DNA from: Phoenix dactylifera
Lineage: Eukaryota > Streptophyta > Magnoliopsida > Arecales > Arecaceae
Assembly: GCF_009389715.1 (NCBI RefSeq)
Contig: NC_052404.1
Location: forward strand, 8,206,745 to 8,270,744
Reading direction: 5' to 3'
DNA length: 64,000 nt
Positions 27,291-39,124 of this stretch are shown in pieces. Under the pieces are notes generated by a model, which saw nothing but the letters and a program-made list of their open reading frames with translations, made no database searches and was not told where the DNA came from. Position numbers and translations under genes: made by a program. Positions within the stretch are counted from its first letter, which is position 1; each line of letters starts with the position of its first letter.

Positions 27291-27566
27291 CTTTCCCCCC
27301 TCACTCCCTTCCCCTCCTCTCCTCCACCTCTCTCTCAAAGCTGCCACCTTCGGCCTCTTTCTCCTCCCTTCTTTCCTCTTTTTTAGATCGGAAAAAAGCA
27401 ACGGAGGAGGTGAAGAAGATTGGAATCAAAGCAAGCGATCAGGAGGAGGGATTTATTATAAAAATCTTTTGTTGTTAAGCGAATGAGGTGAGTGAGACCT
27501 GGACTCCACACAATCTAGAGAGGTTTTTGGCCTCCTGGAAGTGAGAGTGCGTGGCGTCAGTGACGT

Positions 27567-27602
<36 letters not shown>
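27291..27602 (-). promoter_or_regulatory. endoglucanase 5' leader and (CT)16 promoter tract
   Basis: On the coding strand, upstream of the ATG at 27290, there is a pyrimidine-poor leader, a TATA-like TTTTTATAATAAAT at about 27450-27465, and an uninterrupted (CT)16 tract (plus-strand AG, 27571-27602). CT/GA runs of this length are GAGA-type binding sites for plant BPC factors. Their use here is inferred. Confidence 0.45.
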
Positions 27603-27610
<8 letters not shown>

Positions 27611-29650
27611 TTTGGTGATTGGATATGGTAATTGGTAAGGGGGATCGTAGGAGGGAAGACAGCGGTAGCGTTTTGTGAGAATCTTTTTTGGGCCTGCCAG
27701 GCTGGAAACAGCGGGCTCGGATGGGAGCCGGAAGGAGCCCGTGATGATGTCTCAAGGGAGAGGATGGATGTCTCTTGTCGTGGAACGAAATCGTTCGCAC
27801 TTGCCGTTTTTAGTACAATTTTAAAATTCAACTCAAAGAAGCCACTATTGCCTTGTGATGCTCATGAATGTATGTTTGATTGATGGTTGTGATTCCACTG
27901 ATCATAATTACTTGATAGCTATATTTTACTTCATTTTTGTATTTCTTTTACTATTCAAAGAATATTTTATTATTTTTTTCTTAATAGGTTATGCATCACG
28001 GAGGAGGACGATTCCTTTGATATCTTTAGTCTCTAAATTCTACTAGCCAATATGTTTAACCATGGAATTTTAATACGATATGGAGCTCTAGTACTAGTAT
28101 GACTACATACAAAATGAAAATAGATTTGAACGCAAGTATCATGTACCGATCGAGAGATTTTACCAATTTGATAGATGAGATCCTTCGTATGACAAATGTG
28201 ATTAACAAACGAATGCACCCTCATTTCACCCTTCTAATTTTTTTTTAAAAAAATTATCTCATTGTTTTCTCGTGCTGTTTTCTTCAAGTATTGAAGAAAC
28301 TGTCTCATTGAATTAAATTGAGAGTGGGTTTTATTTAAGCATATTTGCAGACTAGACTAGACTAGAGGTCTTAGGAATGAAGGGAACGACAACCAAAAAG
28401 TGTTTTAAGGTAAGGCGATCATTTACTAATGCTCAAAAAATAAAAATAAAAAATAGTGGTTATTGTTTGCCATACGCCTCGCGTTCACATGTTCTCTAGA
28501 TCACTCAAATAGTTGGATCATTCAACGATCTCCTGATCAATGTTAAAGCACGCTCAAAGATCCTGCAAGTGGGAGAACACGGCTGGGTGTCACATAGAGT
28601 GATCACTATCGCAAAACCCACACACATTATGGTCATGCGGCATAGAGAATGGATGTGACAAATGGTTGCGAAAAGAGATTGATAGTAGCCATCATCAATC
28701 ATCATCTTTGATCGAGGCAACGAGACAAATAACTCGGGCCTTTCTGAATCAAAACCATCTAAGTTTCAATCAAATAAGCATCACATGCGCATCCATGTCG
28801 ACATCAATAATTGTTTGATAGATCCCTTCAAAATTTCCATTGAAGGTTTGCTTGTCATTGGAGATAATCATAAACCAGACTTCAGACCTAAACTATATTT
28901 ATTTTTAGTCAGACTACAAGCTAGGTCTATTTAAATTTTTTATTTTCTATGTCCAAGTCTGATCCATGATCAGCTCTACTTATCATAGTTATAATTTAGT
29001 TAGGAAAGCTTATTTGAGACTTCATATAGGTTAAGATTACGAGACCAATATTTTGGTTCAGTTGACCTAAACCTCTAAAATTTGCCGAGGCTTAACTATT
29101 TTTATGTCGACCACTAATCAGCTAATAAGCTTGGTGATGGACCCAAATTTTCTTTCAAATCCAATTGATCAGATTTGGCAAATGTGTCTGTTGGCTATCC
29201 AACAATGGCCTTCTTGCATTTAAACAGGAGGTCGGAACTCGAATTTTAATTGTTTTTTCAATAGTTTTATAATCTGTGGTATTTAGAAATTTTTCTAGAG
29301 TCTGAGTAATAGCACTCGATCTGTCCAGTTACAAAATAGGTTTATATTGAATCTCTGAAGATTTTTTCTTTTTTTCCTCAAAAACCCATTTGAATCTATT
29401 TTATTCTGTTTCATTTTGTCACGCCTCGAACCTTCATCATTTAGGCCGGCCACGTGACAAGGCTACATGAACCTTAGAGATTATGCAAGGTTTAGCAAAT
29501 TCCAAATAATTCTAGAATTTTAATCAACAGTTAACGGTGAATTAATCCAACTAAATAAATCTAATATAATCAAATAACTAACTTATTCTTAATGGATCGG
29601 ATATGGACTCGGATGGTGGAAGCATTCGCTAGCGGGATCCGTTTTAGTAA
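27603..29650. other. intergenic spacer between divergent KOR and VPS37 genes
   Basis: About 2 kb of AT-rich DNA, with no gene or recognisable element. A short GACTA repeat occurs at about 28351-28365. Confidence 0.5.
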
Positions 29651-30345
29651 TATGGCGGTCGAGTTTGGCCAATCCAACCCGCGAAGAAAATAATCACGGA
29701 AATTTCGCTCACAAAACCTCCAACGCGGCCCAAGAACTCGGTCCGCTCCCTCCCCACGCTTCTCCTTCCTCCTTCCTCCCTTTTGCCCTATTCGTTTCTC
29801 ACAAGCAAAGATCAATTCACTTGCATCAGCGCGAGCGATCGGGCGTTTAAAAAGGTAGATCTAAGGCCTCTAGAAACCTTGATTATTCTACAATCGAAAT
29901 CCCTTCAAAATTTTCTCTCTCCTTTACTCTTAATTTGCCCCCTTACAACTCCGATTTCTCTGCTTTTTTCCTGTGTTTTTCGAACAACTAATCCGGTCTT
30001 CTGATCAATTGATCGGCTTTTATTGATGAGGGAGTTGCTATAATTGGAGGATCTATCTGTTATTTTCCGGTTCATAGTTTTCTTTTCCCTTTTTTCTGTT
30101 TCTGTAGATATTCTAGAATGAATTTCCATTGGACTATAATTTTTTTCTGATCTCATGATGTGGAAATAACATTTTGATCAAATCGTTTGTATCGTCTCGT
30201 GAGGACATAACATTGCTATCAATCTCCAATGTCCTAGTATAGATTTAAAGAAGATTTGAGGGTCGCTTGAAGGCTTTGATCTAATATGAATTAGATGGTG
30301 GAAGCTTTTCTTTCTTTCTTTCTTTCTTTTTTTTGAAAAAAATAG
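29650..30345 (+). promoter_or_regulatory. probable VPS37 transcription start region and first leader intron
   Basis: A pyrimidine-rich, GC-richer stretch (about 29720-29850) precedes a donor-like AAAAAG|GTAGAT near 29854. This suits a 5'-UTR exon followed by an intron. (TTTC) repeats lie at about 30307-30330. Support comes only from composition and splice signals. Confidence 0.35.
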
Positions 30346-30358
30346 GTACACAGAAAAG

Positions 30359-30667
30359 ATGGCGGCACCCATAATTTTCGATTTAGAAAGATATGATGCT
30401 TGCCCTCAATTTAAAGTGCAAGATCAAGGTATTTATTGCAACTTAGGGAGAGGGAAAGAGGAATACTTGTTTTCTGAAAAGCGTTACCAACATAAACAAC
30501 TTCTTAACTTGTTTTACAGGTCGCCAGTTTCTGGAGAGCCTATTGCGAGAGTTGAAGATTTTATCAATGTCAATTCATCTCTCAATAAGTCTGTTTGGCT
30601 AATTAGTGACAAAAATCCTATAGGAAGTGTTCAAGCATGTGCATTTTGCTGTAAAATATATCTATAG
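30359..30667 (+). other. unrecognised open frame / candidate upstream exon
   Basis: A 102-aa frame beginning MAAPIIFDLERYDACPQFKV, following an acceptor-like AAATAG at 30345. A donor-like CAAG|GTATTT at 30428/30429 and an acceptor TTTTACAG ending at 30519 could make it two exons, but that reading stops after roughly 50 aa. I recognise no family. It could be a leader exon of VPS37, a small gene or chance. Confidence 0.25.
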
Positions 30668-31145
30668 GAATGACATGATAATTTTTAGTCAATTCATACT
30701 ACTTGTCCTTTACAAGTACTAGTCTTGAATTCATGTTGAAAAGTTTCATTATGGGGCTGTTCAAAGCAGTAAATAATTTAATTTCTTCACTATACAAACG
30801 CAGGTTTCCGCATGTAATGAAATATCTTATGGTATCTTTTCCAATTGGCATCATCACCTGTAGTTGCCAAGGCTTAAAACTTGCACTCCATGGTGGAACT
30901 AACTAGGAATACTCAGTTATGTGATTCTAGAAAATGTCAACACTGCTAAGTATAAGCATATTATTATTATTTTTTTTGACATGGATTTCTTTCATTAATA
31001 TGTAATGAATTTATCGTGATGTTCAAGTATATGAGGGTAGTTTACATGATGGAGTGCAAGTATGATGAATTTTTACAGTTTTGAAGATAACTACTGATGA
31101 AAATTTAATTGCGGATTTAGATTTGGTAATGTTGCCAATAGCAAT

Positions 31146-31742
31146 ATTGGAACTAGGGGTGGCAAAATATGACCCAACCCGCCAACCCGATCCGTGTTCG
31201 ACCCACCATAAACAGGTTTGGATTTGGCCTAAACAGGTTTGGGTCGTAAACAGGTCGATCCGTTTAACCTGTTTATTAATTGGGTCGGATACGGGTTTTA
31301 AATGTCTGACCCGTTTAAACCGTTTAACCCGTTTAACTGTTGGACAGGTTAAACGGGTTAAACAGGTCTAAACAGGTTAAACGGATCTAAATAGATCTAA
31401 ACAAGTTAAACGGGTCTAAATAGGTCTAAATAGGTCGGATTGGGCAGGTTAAACAGGTTGGGTTGGGCAGGTTAAACAGGTCTAAATAGGTTAAACGGGT
31501 CAGATTGGGCAAACAGGTTAAACAGGTCGGATCGGGTTGGATAAACAGGTTACCTGTTTATTAAACAGGTTAAACGGGTCGGGTCGGATTACCTGTTTAA
31601 TAAACAGGTCAGGTTCAGGTTGTAAATTTTGACCTGTTTAATAAACAAGTCGGGTTCAGGTTTATGATTTTCTGACCCGGCCTGCATGTGACCCGACCCG
31701 TTTATGATCCGACCCGACCCGATTGCCACCCCTAATTGGAAC
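31146..31742. mobile_element. hAT-type MITE with 8-bp target duplication (element 31154-31734)
   Basis: The element is 581 bp and begins TAGGGGTGGCAA and ends TTGCCACCCCTA, a perfect 12-bp inverted repeat. It is flanked on both sides by ATTGGAAC (31146-31153 and 31735-31742), a perfect 8-bp duplication as hAT transposases make. The interior is built of degenerate direct repeats around AAACAGGTTAAACGGGTC and GGGTCGGGT, with no coding capacity. It lies in the transcribed leader region of VPS37, before the first coding exon. Confidence 0.9.
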
Positions 31743-32067
31743 ATTCCAACGAAAGCATATGTTTAGCTATCAATAGCTTTAGTAACTGCTTGAAAGGCAG
31801 AATGTGGGAATTATTATAGGGGGATCTTATTGGATTAGGAAGAGTGTAGGACGTGCATGAGATTAAAAGGAAATCCTTGAGAAAGGAGCAGATGAAATGG
31901 ATATGACAATGAACTAAAAGGAAATGCATCTTTAATTGCATGTAAATATGTTATAATATCAAATATTTTATGTCTATAATTCTTTTTTGGGAAGAGAGAT
32001 TTTTATTCATTGGCATCAACTGTAAACTGATTTTTCTTTTTTAATTTTGCAGGTCCTAGTAGCTGCT

Positions 32068-35000
32068 ATGATGAATTGGAGAATTCCAATCTTTGGGTAA
32101 TGCTTGATCTTTATGGTCTTTATCTTGCAGCCTTTCTATTTCAATCTGTCAGATGTCTTTAATTTGTCTTAAGTTAGAACTCACGAGCTAACTTTTATAC
32201 TGATTTTAATAGGTTATTTGTATAATATTCTATATAATTTTCTTGATAGCTAAATGAACTATGAAGGTTATGTTTGAAGTAAAATAAAAATTCTATTTTC
32301 CAAAAGGAAAGACATGAAAAATCAAACTTTTATTTGGGAATACTATTTATATCATTAAAAAAGTCAGTTTGTATCAATTTACAAGTTGTTACACGATGAT
32401 CCAGTACAGATAACATATGATAAGTATTTAACTGGATTTATTTCACAAATTGTAAAGGGATTGGATTGAATGACATTGTAAAATCAGGTTATACACTGTA
32501 GAGTTTATTGTTATTGTCTTTGAATAAATGATCTGTTAGTTTTCTTAAATTTATAGAGAGCAATGTGTAACTAAATCAATTAATTGTATTGCTTCATCAT
32601 TTATATTTTTATGGAGTCATTATTTTTAATCCATTTCAACGCATTAATAGAATAGTGAACACATAAAGATAATAATATGTTAATCACAATCAGAACTACT
32701 TATGGTTGCTTTCTTGGAAAAGTTTTTCCCCCATTATTCTAACATGAAATAAATTATTGAGGGTTTATTTTCTTTATGCTATACATCAGTTGTTATCCGA
32801 TATAAAAGGGTTGCTGCAATCTAAGTCAATTATATGATTTAGTTGTAAAGTCACAAGTTTCTAATATCAGAGAAAGGGCCGTATGGTACAAAATGTGATG
32901 AAACTAACTACCATGATACTATCACATATGAATGTTATTGTGGCTTTTCAGGTACGGCCACATCCTAGCCAAGCTAGTAATTCACTGCATGACTTCACCA
33001 TTTCACGCAACTCTATACCTAAATGGCCCAAATAATTTTACAAAGATAAAGTTATCTTTAACTGGCAGATAAACTTAGACAATCTTCTCTGTTGCATGGT
33101 TGCTGGCTCAAGTGTCAGAGTAACTTTGGTACAGAAAGCTAATATCATTTTACATTTGATAACGGGGGACAGCTAGTTGGTTTTGCTTTTCTTAACGGGG
33201 ACGGTGGTGTAATATAAATATTTGATTGGGTCTTCATCTCTTTTTATAAAGTTCTGTAAGTCAGTGCTTGCATGTAGGGGTACCCAGCAACAACAGTCTC
33301 AGTCAAATTTCCAGGATATTCCTGCACAATCTTGGTACCCTCCATCAGTGGTTAATTCATCTTCACGCCCTGCCACACCGAGCAGTATGTCTGGTGTCAG
33401 TACACATCACAGAACTTCAGAGCGGCCTCAGTCACCATCACAAGGGCAGCCTTCACCTTCTGAGGCAGCAGGAATAATTACTTGTTTGAGGGATAAAAGG
33501 TAACTGTCAATGTTTTAATTCCATTTACTTATCATGCCATATAGTCAACTGGTTGCTATATATTTGACTTCCACTCGTTGGCTAAGTTATGCACATTATT
33601 TCCAATATTTATATTACTAGTCAAATTTTATGTGCAGATGCACGCATGTAAGAGAATAAACTGTTGTTAAAAAAGGCTAGTAATTTCTACCAAAAAAAAG
33701 TAGGAAATTACTGCCATAAAAGTAGAAAATATTGGCACTTCTACATGGTGTTAGAATTAGTTTTTTTTTTTAAGCTTAGCATAAAAATACTCGATGCAAG
33801 AAAAATCTTTAGAAAAGAACTTAAATAATAGAAGGCTAGTATTAACCTACTTGCATCTAAAATTATATGAAAATAATTTGTTGGTCAGATAAAATAAAGT
33901 AGTGTGTAGCATGAGGAGATATAAATGTAAATCTTTTCATCACGAAATAGGGTTGAACTTATGGTTGGCAGAACTGTCCCAAATTGCCCAATTTGGGGTG
34001 TCTCGAGCAGTACCAGCGGTGGACTGAGACGGTTTTTGGCAACGGAACCGAGACCTTGTCGCTGAAGGGGGAGAAGAAGAAGGAAAAAGAGAAAAAGAGA
34101 GAGAAAGAACGACAGAGGGAGGGAGAGGGAGAGGGAGAGGAAGGAGGAGAGAGGCCGGCTGGGGACGGCCGACGGAGGCCGGGAGCCTCCGTGCGGAGGA
34201 GGTGGAGGTTGGGGAGTTGCAGAGGCGGGGCTCTCTCTTCCATTCTCCCTCTCCCTCACCTCTACCTTGTTGGTACAAGGCCAGCACGGCATGGCGCAGG
34301 GCCGTACCATGCCGCCAGGCAACCGGTACGGGGTTCGGTACCGGCTAGGGCTGCAAATGGATCGGGTCGGGTCTTGAGTGATTCCGATCCGACCCGGTTT
34401 CTTGTTCGGATCCTAATTTTGGACCCATACCCAACCCGATTCGATTGAAGATTGGGTCGGGTCGGGTTCATGCCTACAAATTTTGATCCGACGGGTCATT
34501 CGGGTCGGGTCGGGTCGAATCCATGCCTACAAATTTTGACCATAATTAGTCTCAAGAAAAATGTGCAAACTAGGTTAATCCAAAAAAAAATTGGTCGGGT
34601 TGGGTCCGGGTCTGGGTCGAGATTGGGTGGACTCGACCCGACTTGAAAAATAGAACATGTCCAAATTTAGGACCTGACCCGGTCCCACGGGTCCTAAAAT
34701 TCGGGTCGGGTCGGATCGAATCGGATCGGGTCGCGGGTTGACCCGATCCATTTGCAGCCCTAGTACCGGCATAGCAGACGTTGGCTGAACCTTTTGCTAG
34801 CTTAAATGCATGGTTTCAAGGAATTGCTCAACTTTTTTATACAAACAGTCTTATCATTCCTTGCTACTTGCCGACAAAGAAAGCAAAAGGATTCTCCAAG
34901 GGAATCATGAGAGAGTCGAACATGGTGGTTTTTAAGGGATTGGATTGGGAACTTGCTACAGGATGTTAGAGCAAACCCATCCATTCACGGGAACTTACAT

Positions 35001-35331
35001 GAATTCATGCATGTTGTGGAAGTGGACATGGGAACAAAAGAAATAGGGGGTGCAATTTGTCATCACGGATCAAGAATCTAATAGTGTGTGCTTATGAAAC
35101 CATCAACTTGAGTTTGGAAGTGGAAGGGACTCCAATTAGATTTAAAGTCAGACAGAATGTTGTTTCCATCATATTATCTCAATTTAATGAAAAATGATTA
35201 TCTAAAATACATAGAGACTTCGAGGGTTGATTTAGACAGACATGATGATTTGCTTTTGTCAAGAGATTAAGTGGCATGACAAAGACCTGGTGGAACTGGA
35301 TTTCTTAATTTGAGATATATTATCTCTATGG

Positions 35332-35363
<32 letters not shown>

Positions 35364-36175
35364 AAAACGGATATTTCATACAATTATCTCTATGGTTTTG
35401 ATTCTCTTAGTTAAATTCAAGGGTCCGGATGTCTTATGGAGAAATTTATTGGCACGAGCACATTGGAGTCCTGGTGGAATTGGATTTCTTAATTTGAGGA
35501 TATTATCTCAATGTCTGTGATTCTCTTATTTGGATTCAAGGGTCCCAATCGCTTGTGGACAGAATTTTATTGGCACTTCTATATTGTATAAATATGTTCT
35601 TATGTTGCCTGGGTGCATTTGGAGCTTTTTAGGAGAGACTTGGCTTCGTAGTGGCGATTCTTACTGTTTACATTGGAGTAGGAAGAGATATATCTGCTTT
35701 TTCAAGATTCGTTGTAGTTATTTAGGCCTAAAAGCAATGAGCAAGTGTATTACAAAGGATTTGTTTAAGATTATATGTTAATAAATTTCTGAATCATTTT
35801 GATATATGCTTACATGTAGATAACAAAACACGACTATATATCAGCCAGTCAGATTTCATGTGCATGAAATTCTAATCTGACTGGAGCAAATGCCTTTGGT
35901 TTGACAGACTAGGAGGCTACCTTCTTAAAGTTTGCCACCTTAACATAGATAAGATTAATTCCATAATAAAGCCTAGGTCTCCATCATCAGATGTAGCAGT
36001 ATTTTAGGCAAAGGAGTTTGATGGTTATTTCAGTGGATTTGGAGTGGCTTTTGGGGCTTTGGCTCCCTGGTTGGAACTTTAAGAATAAAATGGGTCACTT
36101 ATTAGAGTGGCAGGACTGGCAATTGCTTTGAGGAGATGAATATCCCATGCACAAGCGCATGCATTCAAGCACACA

Positions 36176-36239
<64 letters not shown>

Positions 36240-39124
36240 CATGAAAAGACATGCAAGGGACACAACCACCGATTTCTGTTCGATTGTAGGTTTCGTGTCA
36301 ATCTATTATGATAATCTAATCGCAGCTTAACTATACCAACAAGTGAAAACTGAATTAACCTACTTTTTGGTAAACAATAAGCTACTTTTTTGATGCACGA
36401 TTGATGCCTCAACATATCATGTGTGTGTAGGTGGGCACTTGTTTGTTGACAAGAGATAGTTACTTCATTCTTATGCGCATAAGCATATAGTTTTGAATTA
36501 TGTCCTTTCATCTACTTACATTTTAATTCTGGAATTATTTATTTTGAAATATGTGCAGTATCGATGAGTTGAGAAAGCTTTTAACTGACAAGGAGGCATA
36601 CAATGCCTTTTTCAATTCGCTCGACCAAGTAAAAATTCAGAACAATGTAAGTATTGAAGTCACATTGCATTTATTACTTGTCAGACCATTTTTCATTCTC
36701 CGTCCAGGCTATTTATATAAAAGTTCCTTTATGACAGTTAAACTCTACAACTAGACTTTCTTCCTTTCCTTTCACTACGACTTGTTAAAAAAGTTCCCTT
36801 AGTCGTGTTATGTTCATTATGCAATATTGCACTTGACACAATTTCATTGTGCATTATACTGAACTTGACGCAAATTTACCAAAGTTGTTGCTGCAAGATT
36901 TTCAAGTTTTGTAGCAGTTTGTCCCAAATGTTGCCTACATTTCTACATTGCCTAATATCAACTGATAATTCAGTACCAAATATCCACTTCTTTTCTGGTT
37001 CCGTCCTTGATCTCGCTGCCATGGTCAACCTTCTTGCCACATAACTTCCACCATATCATGCCCATTAAGATTTTCTCCTTGAGCTTTTGTTTTCTGCTGT
37101 TGGTCATTGCATCAAAGGTTTGTCAAAGTGAGGAATAATACATACAGGGTTATGCACACCCTATCAGTTCTTTTCTGCCTATACGATTTCAGATTTTTTT
37201 TTTTTTTTTTTTTGAATTCAAAGCTATAATTTGTTGGTGTTGCAGGTAATGAATATCTGAGAAATGGTACATGTATTTGATGTGTCTAAATTGCTTAAGA
37301 TGATAAACTGATAATAAGATGCCATATGATGAACACTATTTTACTTTAATCGAACATCAAAAGTCCCATCATGCATTAAGAATTAAAAGCCCAACTTGCA
37401 TGTCAACAATCAATATGTTATTATGAGTTTTGACACCAAAGAGAACTCAGAAAACCTCAATTAGATCATGTGGCTTCTATGTCTTTCAGTTGTATGTGGA
37501 GTATATGACTATTTTGTAGGGAGTATATGCACAAGGTGTTTTCCTGGCATTATTGTTCTCATCCCTGACTACTTATAGAAGTGAAGGCAGTGCATGTAGC
37601 GATGTATTGGCTTCTGGAGGTATAACAGAGGTATAACATCAAATAGATAACTCCATTGTACTTCAAAGCCATTGTTGATTAAGCTTATTGGCCAATCTGG
37701 GCCAATTCTGACTTCGAGAAGGATTGCCAAACTGAAGTGGAGCTCATGTTGATACTAACGTAGAAAAGCTTGCAATGCTTATGCTGACATGACTGTGGTA
37801 GTCAAATGGAATTTTTGCCACTGGAACTCTAAAATTGTTTAATTATTGTCATGTGTTTTATAATGAAATGGTAACTCAGTCTAGGTGAAGAAATATGCAA
37901 AATGAATTGCCTATTGGAGGTTATAATGACTTTGTTTTCCAACTCAATTCTATTTTTATTCGCTAAGTGATATAGGAATATAGTTAAATTATTGTCTTCC
38001 AGCCAAGCTATACACCTCAGGTTTTCATGCTCGACCTCCTTTTTCCTTTTTTATGAGCACACTCGTAACTGATAATTTATAGTTGTTCTAAAGGTGAGTC
38101 TCCTTTAGCTTTTCTCTTAAGGCATTTTTGTTCTCTCTGTTAATAACTTAATTTCATTGTGTTTCCAATTTGTCTCTCAATATTTTCTTATATTCTGGTT
38201 TCAGTCTATAAGCTGACTTTGAACATTTCAACCATTTCCCTTGCAGCTTCGTGATGAACTTCGCAAGGAGACCTTGCAACTTGCCAGTGAGTTGCTTTAT
38301 CTGCTCTTTATGCTAAATATTGTTTATATTGTTTCACCATAAAGATTAACTGTAGTGCATATTTTTTTCTTATTTACAGGGGAGAACCTAGAGAAGGAAC
38401 CTCGAATTCAGGAGCTTAAGAACCAAGTAAGCTTCCAATGCCATTTTGTTTCATATTTACCATTCAAAATGCTATTAGAACCAGCATAATGACTGATAGT
38501 CATTGATTTCACCGATGTATAAGAAGCATCACATGTGATTGGCAGTCTCACCTGCTTCTGTCCAAATGATGAAAGAAGTCATAGGTTATGACTTTGTCAC
38601 AACATTATGCTAGTGTTTGCTGGTCCCTCATTGACATTTCTCTGCTTTTATCGAACATGCAGTGCACTATCATTCGGACAACTGAGTTGGCTGCTGCCCA
38701 TGAGAAGTTAGCAGAGTTGGAGAGGCAGAAGGAAGAAACCCTAAAGTCATATTCTCCAGCTTCACTTCTTCAAAAGTTGCATGGTAAGTGTATGAATGCA
38801 TTTACTTGGTATCAAGAAAATGATGATTGTGATATAAATGTAATACCCCCAATTTTGTGTATTAGGTGTGGGAAGTGTATATGTACATTTCTGTATAGAC
38901 AGCTGTTGATTTACAATACACCTGGAAGTTAACATATTTAAATGATGTCTGAATATTTTGCAGTAGCAATGAATAGAGTGGAAGAGGAATCTGAAATGCT
39001 GCATAGGCAGCTCCTTGACAAGGAGATTGACCTTCAAACATTTATACAGAAGTATAAGAAGCTTCGCACCGTTTACCATAAACGGGCACTTTTCCATCTT
39101 GCTGCCAAGACTTCAGTGTGCTAA
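32068..39124 (+). CDS. VPS37: VPS37 homologue, ESCRT-I subunit
   Basis: Seven coding exons: 32068-32096, 33278-33499, 36559-36646, 38247-38286, 38380-38426, 38663-38783 and 38964-39124, totalling 708 nt or 235 aa; phases agree throughout. After a short first exon come a Gln/Ser/Pro-rich segment (GTQQQQSQSNFQ, PPSVVNSSSRPATPSS) and the Mod(r) domain: SIDELRKLLTDKEAYNAF, LRKETLQLARENLEKEP, CTIIRTTELAAAHEKLAELE, QKYKKLRTVYHKRALFHLAA. The central part is a coiled coil. VPS37 is the stalk subunit of ESCRT-I, sorting ubiquitinated membrane proteins into multivesicular bodies. Plant VPS37 usually begins with a motif like MFxFWG; here the first exon reads MMNWRIPIFG, so the start is less certain than the rest. 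The exon holding it begins at 32053 after a good acceptor. Introns are long and repeat-laden. Confidence 0.88.
33940..34345. repeat. purine-rich, GC-rich unclassified repeat
   Basis: Within VPS37 intron 2 the composition changes sharply. A GA-rich stretch (34060-34160, GAGAGGGAGAGG-type) is followed by GC-rich sequence with GGTACGGGGTTCGGTACCGG at 34325-34344. It resembles a dispersed GC-rich repeat, and the MITE at 34346 sits inside or at the edge of it. Family unknown. Open frames on both strands are composition artefacts. Confidence 0.4.
34338..34770. mobile_element. hAT-type MITE with 8-bp target duplication (element 34346-34762)
   Basis: The element is 417 bp and has a perfect 23-bp terminal inverted repeat beginning TAGGGCTGCAAATGGATCGG (34346-34368 and 34740-34762). 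It is flanked by GTACCGGC on both sides (34338-34345 and 34763-34770). The interior is GGGTCGGGT/ACCCGACCC-rich and non-coding. It lies in VPS37 intron 2 and is related in style, but not identical, to the element at 31154. Confidence 0.92.
35286..35577. repeat. diverged local tandem duplication, about 120-bp unit
   Basis: A unit starting CCTGGTGGAA and running through TGGATTTCTTAATTTGAG, ATTCAAGGGTCC and TTTATTGGCAC occurs at 35286-35469 and again from 35470. The first unit is longer only because it took the poly-T insertion at 35332-35382; without that and its target duplication the unit is 120 bp. It lies in VPS37 intron 2. Confidence 0.75.
35319..35395 (-). mobile_element. 51-bp LINE-like remnant with 13-bp target duplication
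   Basis: ATTATCTCTATGG occurs at 35319-35331 and 35383-35395. Between the copies lie about 28 T followed by GCTGAAAACGGATATTTCAT and a few more bases. This is the signature of target-primed reverse transcription that stopped almost at once: a poly-A tail plus about 23 bp of 3' UTR, inserted on the minus strand. Confidence 0.75.
36170..36237. repeat. compound (AC)n(AG)n microsatellite
   Basis: About 12 AC units pass directly into about 22 AG units in VPS37 intron 2, some 320 bp before exon 3. Confidence 0.95.

Noticed and set aside
26178-27386. 402-aa open frame on the plus strand
   Set aside because: Antisense to exons 1-3 of the KORRIGAN gene, runs through its introns, and is caused by high GC content. 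The minus-strand gene is certain.
29400-29470. GTCACGCCTCGAACC-type motif, suggestive of a mobile-element end
   Set aside because: No matching partner end, target duplication or coding remnant was found nearby.
33885-34772. several frames of 60-154 aa on both strands
   Set aside because: They arise from the purine-rich repeat and the GGGTCGGGT repeats of the MITE, not from genes.
37185-37215. long poly-T tract in a VPS37 intron as a LINE tail
   Set aside because: Unlike those at 4915 and 35332, no flanking target duplication or LINE 3'-UTR sequence could be seen.
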